From NCBI GenBank assembly GCA_934183155.1, contig CAKPSB010000002.1:1-64000 (forward strand): a stretch of DNA of 64,000 nt. The letters are read 5' to 3'. Position numbers and translations under genes: made by a program. The stretch's first letter is position 1, and each line of letters begins with the position of its first letter. The notes beneath the pieces are model-generated. The model saw only the letters and a list, made by a program, of their open reading frames with translations. It did not search any database and was not told where the DNA came from. Positions 34,320 to 42,318 of the stretch are shown here, one piece after another. The DNA is from an uncultured Bacilli bacterium (GTDB lineage: Bacteria > Bacillota_I > Bacilli_A > RF39 > UBA660).

Positions 34320-34841
34320 ATGAAAGAAAAAATAAAAGAAATTTTTGATACAGTATATCCTTATTTGGTTATCATAATTGTTGTTGTTTTAATTAGAAGT
34401 TTTATTGTAACACCAATTCAAGTTGAGGGTATGAGCATGTATTCAACATTAGATGATAAAGAAATTTTATTGCTGAAAAAATATGATAAAAAGTTTAAAA
34501 GATTTGATGTTGTAGTATTTGATTATGATGGAAAAAAATTAATCAAAAGAATAATAGCCTTTCCTGGAGAAACCGTAGAATATAAAAATAATAAACTTTT
34601 TATTAATGATAGATATGTTAAAGAAAACTTTTTAGATAAATATACAAAAACATATGATTTTAGCTTAAAAGATATTGGATATACCAAAATACCTAAAAAT
34701 ACATATTTTGTTATGGGGGACAACCGAACAAATTCAACAGACAGTAGACTAATTGGACCTATATCAAAAAAACAAATTAATGGGAAAACAAATTTTGCAT
34801 TGTATCCATTAAACCGGTTTGGTAATTTTAATAAGGCATAA
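34320..34841 (+). CDS. lepB: Signal peptidase I (bacterial type)
   Basis: Membrane serine protease that removes signal peptides from Sec-exported proteins. The 173 residues have one N-terminal helix (YPYLVIIIVVVLIRSFIV), the catalytic serine in VEGMSMYSTL, the catalytic lysine in LIKRIIAFPGETVEY and the structural GDNRTNSTDSR. This is the ordinary Ser-Lys enzyme, in contrast to the Ser-His SipW-type enzymes at 41157 and 50134. GGAGGGG stands before the start. Confidence 0.95.
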   Translation: MKEKIKEIFDTVYPYLVIIIVVVLIRSFIVTPIQVEGMSMYSTLDDKEILLLKKYDKKFKRFDVVVFDYDGKKLIKRIIAFPGETVEYKNNKLFINDRYVKENFLDKYTKTYDFSLKDIGYTKIPKNTYFVMGDNRTNSTDSRLIGPISKKQINGKTNFALYPLNRFGNFNKA

Positions 34842-34857
34842 AGCCTTTTTATTTTTT
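34833..34857 (+). terminator. Terminator of lepB
   Basis: AAGGC and GCCTT around ATAAA, then T-rich sequence; it overlaps the lepB stop. Confidence 0.65.
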
Positions 34858-34908
34858 AATAAACACATTATAAATAAACAACTTTTAAGACATTTTACTA
34901 GTAATTCA

Positions 34909-34938
34909 TTGACAACAAAAGTAAAGAGGCTGTATAAT
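34909..34938 (+). promoter_or_regulatory. Promoter of the 34968 gene
   Basis: TTGACA (34909-34914), 18 bases, TATAAT (34933-34938). Confidence 0.75.
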
Positions 34939-34967
34939 CTAGATAAATAATGATAGTAGGTGATGGC

Positions 34968-36194
34968 ATGACTGATTTAAATCCAAGAAGAATTCAAGAT
35001 GTTACACAAGATCACATCGAATGGATAAAATCGCAACTTATTAAAAAAGATAATTTTATGTATGCTAAAGGACGAATGGTTTATGTCCGCTTTTCAAATG
35101 ACTCTGAATCAAGATTTATAAGAATTCCAGACAAAAGCAATCCAAATTATCGTAAAGCTTGGGCTGATGTTTATAATCTTGCCATCGAATATTTAGAAAA
35201 TTCCTTAAAAGAATATGGAAATAGAGATAATTATGATATTATTCTCCCTCCCTTTGACTATACAAATGCCCAGTATGCTAGAACTTTAGAAATGATGCTT
35301 GAAGAGTTTAAAAAATACAAAGCAGCTTTAAACGAAAAAAAAGATGAGATAAAAGTTTCCACAAGAACAATTTCTTTAGAACCAGTAGATAAAATTAAAA
35401 TAGGTAATATATATACCGAAGAGTTAGAAAAAAGGCCTTTAAAAATAACAAAGGAAAATGTTTTTACCAAAACATCGCAAGAAAGAGTAAATACCTCATT
35501 AGAAAATATTAATGAAAAAAATATAAACAAAGAAAAAAGCGATAGCTTTATAATTCAAAAAGCTTCAGATGGCGAGCTTTTAGACGACATAGATTTTAGC
35601 AATTTAAAAGAAAAAGAAGGCTTTGTCATTGTGCCATGTCGTGATATAAATAAAACAAAAGAAGAAAGATTGTTCCTAGACAACATGCAAAGATGTGAAG
35701 ACGAAGAGATAAAAACAGGAGTTTTTTTATATGGCCATGCAAATGATGAAGGGGACGCTGCTATCGAACTTAAAAGAATAAGCAAATTATTGAACTTTCA
35801 GTCTCTAAACTTTACAGGTCTTGTTATATATGAAATTAATGATGATTATGTTCTAAAGAATAAATCAAAAGAAATGAAATTACTTAGTTTTGTAAACGCT
35901 TATACAATTATAACCGATGGCCTAGCCAAATTGGGATATATTCCAATGATTTCAATGAATATAGAAAGCAAAAAAATATTAGAAGATATTTATCGCAGAT
36001 ATAATTTAGAAAGTAAATGCGAAATTTGTTATATTGTGCTTGCTAGAGAAATAGAACAAGTTGATCAAACAAAATCAACAATTTTAGTTGATCCACAGTA
36101 TGATTATGATTTAGTGACAATTTGTGATACACCATTTAAAAATAATGAAATATTAAAAAATATTATTAAACAAAATCAACATTCAAAATCCTAA
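34968..36194 (+). CDS. Hypothetical protein with a possible GH25-like C-terminal region
   Basis: A 408-residue protein starting at ATG 34968 after TAGGTGATGG; an upstream ATG at 34950 lacks a ribosome-binding site. There is no signal peptide or membrane helix. The N-terminal third is charged and helical (NPRRIQDVTQDHIEWIKSQL) and the middle is a low-complexity linker. From about 215 to 385, FVIVPCRDI, KTGVFLYGHANDEGDAAIELKRISKLL, LVIYEINDDYV and KLGYIPMISMNIES follow the strand-helix order of GH25 lysozyme-type barrels, but the catalytic acids are not clearly conserved. A cytoplasmic protein using that fold would be odd. It is a single-gene unit. Confidence 0.5.
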   Translation: MTDLNPRRIQDVTQDHIEWIKSQLIKKDNFMYAKGRMVYVRFSNDSESRFIRIPDKSNPNYRKAWADVYNLAIEYLENSLKEYGNRDNYDIILPPFDYTNAQYARTLEMMLEEFKKYKAALNEKKDEIKVSTRTISLEPVDKIKIGNIYTEELEKRPLKITKENVFTKTSQERVNTSLENINEKNINKEKSDSFIIQKASDGELLDDIDFSNLKEKEGFVIVPCRDINKTKEERLFLDNMQRCEDEEIKTGVFLYGHANDEGDAAIELKRISKLLNFQSLNFTGLVIYEINDDYVLKNKSKEMKLLSFVNAYTIITDGLAKLGYIPMISMNIESKKILEDIYRRYNLESKCEICYIVLAREIEQVDQTKSTILVDPQYDYDLVTICDTPFKNNEILKNIIKQNQHSKS

Positions 36195-36217
36195 GATGTT
36201 ATAAAACATCTTTTTTA
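36193..36217 (+). terminator. Terminator after the 34968 gene
   Basis: AAGATGTT-ATAA-AACATCTT followed by T: a perfect 8-bp stem. Confidence 0.85.
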
Positions 36218-36272
36218 GTTTTTTTAAATTATTACAATTAAAGCTTATTAATAAAATATGATAGGTGATAAA

Positions 36273-36758
36273 ATGTATAAAGATTTTCTAAAATGCGTAA
36301 CTAGAAGTGACCCAGCTTTCAAAAAAAAATTAGAAATATTTTTATATCCAGGTTTCAAAGCCTTGATATATTATAAAATAGCAAGATATTTTTATTTAAA
36401 TAAACGATTTTTCTTAGCCAAATATTTTATGGAAAAAGGGAAACAAAAAACTGGAATAGAAATTCATCCAGGAGCAAACATCGGTAAAAGATTATTTATT
36501 GATCATGGTTTTGGAGTAGTAATAGGAGAAACCAGTATAATAGGTGATGACGTAACAATTTATCATGGAGTAACCCTAGGAGCAACTGGCAAAGAAAAAG
36601 GTAAAAGACACCCTAATATTGGAAACAATGTTGTAATAGGCTGTGATACAAAAATTCTCGGAAATATAAATGTTGGAAATAATGTTAAAATAGGAGCTGG
36701 CAGTATAATTCTAAAAGACATCCCTGACAATAAAACAATTTGTGGACTTTACAAATAA
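36273..36758 (+). CDS. cysE: Serine O-acetyltransferase
   Basis: Acetylates serine as the first step of cysteine synthesis. I start it at ATG 36273 after AGGTGATAAA, giving 161 residues; an in-frame ATG at 36258 has no site. The C-terminal part is a left-handed beta helix with hexapeptide repeats: GIEIHPGANIGKRLFIDHG, the family's VVIGETSIIGDDVTIYHGVTLG with its catalytic histidine and aspartate region, and KRHPNIGNNVVIG. The N-terminal helical domain is short, as in other compact Gram-positive CysE. Confidence 0.92.
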   Translation: MYKDFLKCVTRSDPAFKKKLEIFLYPGFKALIYYKIARYFYLNKRFFLAKYFMEKGKQKTGIEIHPGANIGKRLFIDHGFGVVIGETSIIGDDVTIYHGVTLGATGKEKGKRHPNIGNNVVIGCDTKILGNINVGNNVKIGAGSIILKDIPDNKTICGLYK

Positions 36759-36790
36759 ATTTGTGCTATACTCTAAAATAAGGTGATTTT

Positions 36791-38731
36791 ATGAAAAAAA
36801 GAAACATTATATTAGTAATTATAGCTACTATATTTTTAAGCTTAGCCTTATTCTTAAAAATAATAAGTATATCAGATGAAGCCAGTAGAAAAGTAAAAGA
36901 AATCTCATCATTAATAGATAAACAAAGCAAAATTGAAAGTCAACTTAAAACAGAAGGATACACCTTTGACAAGCCAAATGTTGTAGTAAATCCTTATGGC
37001 AATAGCCCGCTTACTGCTCTAGTAATGTTTGAAACTCAAAAAAAAGAAATGGTAAGTGTCATTATTAAAGGAAAAGATGAACTTACAACCTATACTCATA
37101 TATTTGAAAATAAAAGTAAAAAACACTACATCCCAATATATGGATTATACGCTGGCACTAACAATGAAGTAATTATTAAAATAGGAAACAATGAAAAAAA
37201 ATTAAACATTAAAACAAATAATCTGCCTAAAGATATTGTCCTACCAACCAGTATAAAAAAAGATGATAGTAAATTAACTAACAATTTATATTTTTATACC
37301 CCATCAGCCAAAGGATATACATGTGCTTATGACACAAACGGTGATGTTAGATGGTATTTAAAACAAACAGCTCTTTGGAAAATAGACCGGCTAAAAAATG
37401 GCCATTTACTTTTAAGCACCGAAAGATTAATCTCAACTCCATATTACTCAACTGGACTATACGAAATAGATATGCTTGGTAAAATATATACTGAATACTC
37501 ACTTAAAGGAGGCTATCATCATGATTATTATGAGATGGATAATGGTAATCTATTAGTAGCATCTAACGACTTTGAAAATGAAGATGGAACCGTTGAAGAT
37601 TATGTAATTGAACTTGATAGAAAAACAGGCGAAATTATCAAAAAAATAGATTTAAAAAAAATACTCGATATGAACAGTGGCAAAAGTGAAAATTGGATTC
37701 AATATGACTGGTTTCACAATAATTCAGTTTGGTATGATAAAAAAACAAACTCCATAACCTTATCAGGAAGACATCAAGATGCAGTTGTTAATATTGATTA
37801 TAAAACAGGCAAATTAAATTGGATCCTTGGTGATAATACCAATTGGAATAAAAAATACCAAAAATATTTTTTCAAAAAAGAAGATGGAACACAATGGCAA
37901 TGGAGTCAACATGCCGCAATGATAACCCCAGAAGGATATGTATTTTTATTTGATAATGGCAACAATAAATCTAAAAATAAAAAAGAATATGTAAAAGCCG
38001 ATAAATCTTACTCAAGAGGTGTAATGTATAAATTAGATACTAAAACCATGACCGCAAAACAAGTATTTGAATATGGAAAAGAAAGAGGTAGCGCATTTTA
38101 TTCGCCATATATCTCAGACGTTGATTACCTAGATAAAGAACATTATATAATCCTTTCCGGAGGAATATCATATAAAAATGGTGTTATTCAAAATCAACCA
38201 GCTGGATTAGTAGGCTCTGATGAATTAAAAAGTGATACCGTTGAATTGTTAGATGGAAAAGAAATATTTGAAATGATTTTACCAACTAATACATATAGAG
38301 TAGAAAAAATGAATCTGTATTCTGGAAACTTCAAATTAGGTAAAGCAAAAACTTTAGGATCACTTGGTAAAACAGAACCAACTAAATCAAACTTTGTATT
38401 TAAAATGAACGCTAAAAAAATAGACAAAACCTATAAACAACATAAAATAAATATTACTAAAGAAAAAGATAGATTAGTAATAGAGGGCACATTTAAAAAA
38501 GGTACACCAGTAAATATTATTTTATATAAAGATAATATGGAGTATATTTATTCAATGAGAATAAGTAAAACACCTTATACTGCATTATGTGTTGATTTAG
38601 GTAATAATAAAGATACACCTTTAATCACCGCAACAAAATATATAAACAGTGAAAAGCTAAATGGAAAATACTCTATATATATTGAAATAAACGGCAAAGT
38701 TTATAAAACAGATAAATATGTTAAATTTTAA
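36791..38731 (+). CDS. Aryl-sulfate sulfotransferase (ASST family), membrane-anchored
   Basis: PAPS-independent enzyme moving sulfate between phenolic compounds at the cell surface. The 646 residues begin with a membrane anchor (IILVIIATIFLSLALFLKII). An N-terminal beta-sandwich (about 50-150) and a beta-propeller with the family landmarks follow: GDVRWYLKQT, LKNGHLLLSTERL, GGYHHDYYEMDNGNLLVAS, SGRHQDAVVNIDYKTGKLNWILG and WSQHAAMITPEGYVFLFDNG. The histidines at about 243, 326 and 373 correspond to conserved ASST positions, including the one that carries sulfate. In gut bacteria such enzymes act on bile, drug or dietary phenols. The substrate is unknown here. Confidence 0.88.
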   Translation: MKKRNIILVIIATIFLSLALFLKIISISDEASRKVKEISSLIDKQSKIESQLKTEGYTFDKPNVVVNPYGNSPLTALVMFETQKKEMVSVIIKGKDELTTYTHIFENKSKKHYIPIYGLYAGTNNEVIIKIGNNEKKLNIKTNNLPKDIVLPTSIKKDDSKLTNNLYFYTPSAKGYTCAYDTNGDVRWYLKQTALWKIDRLKNGHLLLSTERLISTPYYSTGLYEIDMLGKIYTEYSLKGGYHHDYYEMDNGNLLVASNDFENEDGTVEDYVIELDRKTGEIIKKIDLKKILDMNSGKSENWIQYDWFHNNSVWYDKKTNSITLSGRHQDAVVNIDYKTGKLNWILGDNTNWNKKYQKYFFKKEDGTQWQWSQHAAMITPEGYVFLFDNGNNKSKNKKEYVKADKSYSRGVMYKLDTKTMTAKQVFEYGKERGSAFYSPYISDVDYLDKEHYIILSGGISYKNGVIQNQPAGLVGSDELKSDTVELLDGKEIFEMILPTNTYRVEKMNLYSGNFKLGKAKTLGSLGKTEPTKSNFVFKMNAKKIDKTYKQHKINITKEKDRLVIEGTFKKGTPVNIILYKDNMEYIYSMRISKTPYTALCVDLGNNKDTPLITATKYINSEKLNGKYSIYIEINGKVYKTDKYVKF

Positions 38732-38739
38732 AACCTCAC

Positions 38740-38768
38740 TTGTCATAAAAACAAATTTAAAGTATAAT
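38740..38768 (+). promoter_or_regulatory. Promoter of the lipid kinase gene
   Basis: TTGTCA (38740-38745), 17 bases, TATAAT (38763-38768). Confidence 0.7.
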
Positions 38769-38814
38769 TTACCAATGTGCAGTTAATAACTTATAAAAAG
38801 GAATGATTAAAAAC

Positions 38815-39762
38815 ATGAGAAATGCAACTATCATATATAATCCATCAGCAACAGGCATGAATGATGAAACATTAAAATGCATGGAAAATATACTACTAAA
38901 ACAAGACTTAAAAGTAAAAAGCTTAGAAAGCAAATATCCAGGAAATACAATAGAACTTGTAAAAAAAGCCAACGAAAAAAGTGATTTAATTTTCACCATG
39001 GGGGGTGATGGAACCCTTGGTGAAGCCTTTAGAGCCTTTGGAGATATAAATCAAAAAGCATACTATGCTCATATGAGCGTTGGAACCGCAAATGATACTG
39101 CTGATAACTTACATCTTTTAAAAGGTAATGTCTATTCATCAATGAAATTATATGAAAACCTAAACAATTGTGCAATTGTTCCAGTAGATTTAATAACCGC
39201 AAATGAAATACCATTTTCATATGTATCATGTTGTGGAACATTCACAAATTTAACCTATGAAACCCCAAAAAGTTTTAAAAAACAATTTGGAAAAACTGGA
39301 TATTATATGTTTTCTGGTTTAATAGGCTTATCAACAATACCAGATATAGTCAAAAGACCGTTAAAAATAAGTTATGACATGAATGGCAAAACAAGAGTAA
39401 CCGAAGCCATAACAATGATTGTATCAAATACCAAAACATTTGCTGGATTTAAGATATTTCCAAAAGCAAATATAAGTGATGGAATATTTGAAGTAACTGT
39501 GTTAAGAAAAGCCCCAGGATTAAAAAGTGCAAAACTAATATCAGAACTTTTATATAAAGATGCTCAAAACTTTAATCCCAAAGCATATGAAAAATATATA
39601 GATATGTTTCAAACAAATAATTTTAAGATAACTTTTGACAGTGGGGAACCTAAAGCTGGTTTTAATCACGACGGTGATCATACTTTTGTATCATTAGACG
39701 ACAATAACACAATTGAATATAAAATAAAGAAAAAAGTAAAAATGTTACTACCAAAAAACTAA
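38815..39762 (+). CDS. Diacylglycerol/lipid kinase family protein (DgkB/YegS type)
   Basis: Soluble lipid kinase that phosphorylates diacylglycerol, returning it to phospholipid synthesis after lipoteichoic acid formation. About 315 residues: RNATIIYNPSATG at the N-terminus, the nucleotide-binding MGGDGTLGEAFRAFG (GGDGT at about 62), SVGTANDTADNL and a C-terminal beta domain with FKIFPKANISDGIFEV. I prefer ATG 38815, with AAGGA 12 bases upstream, over ATG 38803, which lies directly on that site. Confidence 0.9.
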   Translation: MRNATIIYNPSATGMNDETLKCMENILLKQDLKVKSLESKYPGNTIELVKKANEKSDLIFTMGGDGTLGEAFRAFGDINQKAYYAHMSVGTANDTADNLHLLKGNVYSSMKLYENLNNCAIVPVDLITANEIPFSYVSCCGTFTNLTYETPKSFKKQFGKTGYYMFSGLIGLSTIPDIVKRPLKISYDMNGKTRVTEAITMIVSNTKTFAGFKIFPKANISDGIFEVTVLRKAPGLKSAKLISELLYKDAQNFNPKAYEKYIDMFQTNNFKITFDSGEPKAGFNHDGDHTFVSLDDNNTIEYKIKKKVKMLLPKN

Positions 39763-39778
39763 AAAACAAATAAACTTA

Positions 39779-39808
39779 TTGACATCTAAAAGAAAGCTGT
39801 GCTATCAT
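39779..39808 (+). promoter_or_regulatory. Promoter of the structured RNA
   Basis: TTGACA (39779-39784), 18 bases, TATCAT (39803-39808). The predicted start falls at the first base of the closing stem of the RNA at 39814. Confidence 0.7.
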
Positions 39809-39813
39809 TAAAG

Positions 39814-39998
39814 TACTTAGTAGGATAACATATTTAATTTATAATTAATTGTATTATACTTTGTAATGTGATTATTCCATTCAAAATATAATAAATAGAT
39901 TAATTAATAAATGGTTTATCTTTGCATATCTTATACGTGGACGATTATTGTATAGGGTATGAAAGAATATGAATATCATATCAAGCTACTAAGTATTG
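39814..39998 (+). ncRNA. Structured non-coding RNA with 6S-like architecture
   Basis: There is no coding potential here, but the secondary structure is strong. The ends pair: TACTTAGTAG (39814-39823) with CTACTAAGTA (39986-39995), ten perfect pairs. The middle forms an apical hairpin, CATATCTTATAC (39925-39936) with GTATAGGGTATG (39950-39961), twelve pairs counting G-U, extended by CTTT/AAAG after a one-base bulge. AT-rich, mostly unpaired flanks lie between. A rod of about 185 bases with closing stem, central bubble and apical hairpin, starting exactly at a promoter, is the layout of 6S RNA, which binds RNA polymerase. Tail sequence to 40072 is AT-rich and featureless before the terminator at 40074. 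The 6S identity is tentative. Confidence 0.5.
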
Positions 39999-40073
39999 TG
40001 CACAATGTGGAATCTTGATAAAATTATAATTTATACCTGTCAATGTACTTTATAATTTAATTTATCCACCAAA

Positions 40074-40107
40074 AAACATGACTGTTTTGACAGACAGCAT
40101 GTTTTTT
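40074..40107 (+). terminator. Terminator of the structured RNA transcript
   Basis: AAACATG-A-CTGT pairs with ACAG-CATGTTT, followed by seven T. Confidence 0.8.
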
Positions 40108-40122
40108 TGCATGATAATTTAT

Positions 40123-40174
40123 AAAAAAACTAACTATTTCTAGTTAGTATTATAAACTCGAACTCCTCGAGGTT
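40123..40174 (-). terminator. Tandem hairpins ending the tRNA-Thr transcript
   Basis: On the minus strand, an AAACCTCGA/TCGAGTTT hairpin is followed by CTAACTA-GAAA-TAGTTAG (40130-40147) and a T run. This repeats the arrangement after tRNA-Gly (2136-2191). Confidence 0.75.
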
Positions 40175-40184
40175 TTTGTTAACA

Positions 40185-40260
40185 TGGTGCTGGAAACAGG
40201 AATTGAACCCGCGACCTACTGATTACGAAACAGTTGCTCTACCGACTGAGCTATTCCAGC
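40185..40260 (-). tRNA. tRNA-Thr (anticodon CGT)
   Basis: A 76-base cloverleaf with encoded CCA. The acceptor GCTGGAA pairs with TTCCAGC, the D arm is AGCTCAGTCGGTAGAGC, the anticodon loop is TTCGTAA (CGT) and the T arm is GCGGG-TTCAATT-CCTGT. The base pair closing the anticodon loop (31-39) reads T opposite T, where A-T or a similar pair is usual. The rest is regular, so I take it as functional. Confidence 0.93.
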
Positions 40261-40404
40261 AATCAACAATATAATTATATAACATTTTACAAAAATTTAA
40301 AAGACTAAATTTTTATCATTATAACAAGGTTATATGACGAAAGCTTCAAAGAAAGTTGTTAACAATAAATAATATAAAAGCTAAGTATATTTTAGAAAAA
40401 AATA

Positions 40405-40433
40405 TTGTGAAAAAAAAACCAATATGCTATAAT
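40405..40433 (+). promoter_or_regulatory. Promoter of fibre module 1
   Basis: TTGTGA (40405-40410), 17 bases, TATAAT (40428-40433), with the AGGAGG site of the first gene 10 bases later. Confidence 0.75.
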
Positions 40434-40457
40434 CATAAATATAGGAGGATAGAAAAA

Positions 40458-41111
40458 ATGGAAAAAAACAAGAAAACTCAGGTAATAGCAATAGTTGCTT
40501 TAGTTATCGGAATTGTAGGTTTATCAATTGGATTTGCTGCATTTTCTAGTGTTTTAAACATTCAAACTAGTGCAGATGTAAAACCAGATAGTAGTACTAT
40601 GAACGTTGATTTTTCTAGTGCTGAAGACAAAGTAGAAATTGCCGAAATTACACCAGTTGCTACACCAAACACGTTAACAACAACAAACGGTGTTATTGAT
40701 AACAGCGGTGATCCAACAATTTTAAATTTAAGTGCAACATTTACTGAGCCTGGACAATCAGTTGTTTACAAATTTTATGCATATAATGCTGGAGAATTAA
40801 AAGCTTATTTAAAAAGCATAGTATTTGGCAATGTTGCTGGTCAAAATACTACTAAAGTTTGTACAGCAGCTGAAGGAACAACCAACGCTTTAGTTCAAAA
40901 GGCTTGTGAAAAAATTTCTGTGAAAGTAAAAGTCGGAAATGAACTTGAAACATCAACTGGTAAAGCATCTATAACAGGACATGATTTAGCTAAAGGAACT
41001 GGCGAGTTAGTTACCGTAACTTTAGAATATGAAGCAGGTGCTGAAAGAGCTGATGGTAACTTTACTGTTTCATTTGGTGATATTACTTTAAATTACAGTT
41101 CTGCTGATTAA
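40458..41111 (+). CDS. TasA/camelysin-like secreted fibre subunit, module 1
   Basis: A 217-residue exported protein. I start it at ATG 40458, after ATAGGAGGATAG; the frame is open further upstream but lacks a site. The N-terminus is a signal peptide of SipW type: basic KNKK, then VIAIVALVIGIVGLSIGFAAFSS, then mature VLNIQTSADVKPD. The mature part is beta-rich (ATFTEPGQSVVYKFYAYNAGELKAYLKSI; LVTVTLEYEAG; FTVSFGDITLNYSS), the pattern of TasA/CalY matrix proteins. Two cysteines in the middle (KVCTAAEG, KACEKI) may pair. A SipW-type peptidase follows directly, which supports processing by it. The strong promoter and ribosome site suggest a major product. Confidence 0.75.
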   Translation: MEKNKKTQVIAIVALVIGIVGLSIGFAAFSSVLNIQTSADVKPDSSTMNVDFSSAEDKVEIAEITPVATPNTLTTTNGVIDNSGDPTILNLSATFTEPGQSVVYKFYAYNAGELKAYLKSIVFGNVAGQNTTKVCTAAEGTTNALVQKACEKISVKVKVGNELETSTGKASITGHDLAKGTGELVTVTLEYEAGAERADGNFTVSFGDITLNYSSAD

Positions 41112-41156
41112 AATGATACGTTGAAAAAACGGTCTCTTTAAAGGGTGGAGATAATA

Positions 41157-42287
41157 ATGAAAAAAAGCTACATTAAAATAATATTGTTTATCTTTATATT
41201 CAGCTTTGTTCTACTTTTAAATAGTTTAAAATTTAAAATGTTAGGACAAATTGAATTAGATATCTTACTTTTAGTATCCCTATTAATTGTATATTTAACT
41301 TTCGGATTTGAAAAAGATAGGCACCGCTACAGTAAAGATATCATCTTAGAGATTATTATTATTTTAATAGCTTTTTTTCTGTTTTATTATTTATCTGGTA
41401 TCTTAATAGGATTTGCCAAAAACACCAACTATTTAACAATAAATTCCTTTAATAATATAATTCTTCCTATCATCTTTTATATTTTTATAAAAGAATTTAT
41501 AAGATACCAACTACTAATGAAGGCAAGTGAATCAAAAACTTTAATCGTTTTTGTTTGTGTCTTATTCATTATAATTGATAGCGCTATACCATTTTCATCT
41601 CATTCAATTAGCTTTAGCAAAGACACATTTTTATTAATTGCCTTAACTTTTTTACCTTCAATTTCTGAAAACATTTTATGCTCATATTTAAGTTTAAACC
41701 TTGGTTATCAGCCAGGAATAGTATATCTGTTAATTATGAATTTGTATAAATACATATTTCCAATAATTCCAAATCCTAACGAATATCTCTATTCTTTGAT
41801 TTTTCTTCTTTTCCCACTAATTGTACTTATTAAAATAAAAAATTGGTTTAAAAAAGATAGAACAGAAGAAATCAATTTTGAAAATTATAATCAAAATAAA
41901 AAAGAAATCTTATCGTTCATTCCCTTAACTATTTTAGTTTGTGTTTTAATTTACACAGTATCTGGTTACTTTAGATACTATGCCATTGCCGTAGCAAGTG
42001 GATCTATGGAACCAAATATATCAAAAGGGGATGTAGTTATCGTTGATAAAAAAATTAATAAAATTAATGTTGGCGATGTCCTAGCATATAAACACGATGG
42101 AAAAGTAGTCGTTCATAGAATTTATAAAATAGTCAATAGTAATAGCGAAAACTTTATATATACAAAAGGTGACGCCAATAATGATTATGACAAATATAAA
42201 ATAACAAAAGATATGTTTATTGGAATAGTTAAACTAAAAATTCCAGCAATAGGATACCCAACAGTATTAATAAATGAAAAATGGTAA
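41157..42287 (+). CDS. SipW-type signal peptidase with an N-terminal polytopic domain
   Basis: A 376-residue membrane protein starting at ATG 41157 after AGGGTGGAG. The first 250 or so residues hold about seven membrane helices with no recognised motif. The C-terminal part is an archaeal/ER-type signal peptidase: helix LTILVCVLIYTVSGYF, catalytic serine in ASGSMEPNISKGDVVIV (about residue 281), histidine in VVHRIYKI (about 319) and an acidic KGDANNDYD. Ordinary SipW has only the C-terminal part (about 190 residues), so this is a fusion. It probably processes the flanking fibre proteins. It overlaps the next frame slightly. Confidence 0.85.
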   Translation: MKKSYIKIILFIFIFSFVLLLNSLKFKMLGQIELDILLLVSLLIVYLTFGFEKDRHRYSKDIILEIIIILIAFFLFYYLSGILIGFAKNTNYLTINSFNNIILPIIFYIFIKEFIRYQLLMKASESKTLIVFVCVLFIIIDSAIPFSSHSISFSKDTFLLIALTFLPSISENILCSYLSLNLGYQPGIVYLLIMNLYKYIFPIIPNPNEYLYSLIFLLFPLIVLIKIKNWFKKDRTEEINFENYNQNKKEILSFIPLTILVCVLIYTVSGYFRYYAIAVASGSMEPNISKGDVVIVDKKINKINVGDVLAYKHDGKVVVHRIYKIVNSNSENFIYTKGDANNDYDKYKITKDMFIGIVKLKIPAIGYPTVLINEKW

Positions 42288-42318
42288 AAGTCATTTTGAA
42301 AGCAATGGTGGTGAAAAA

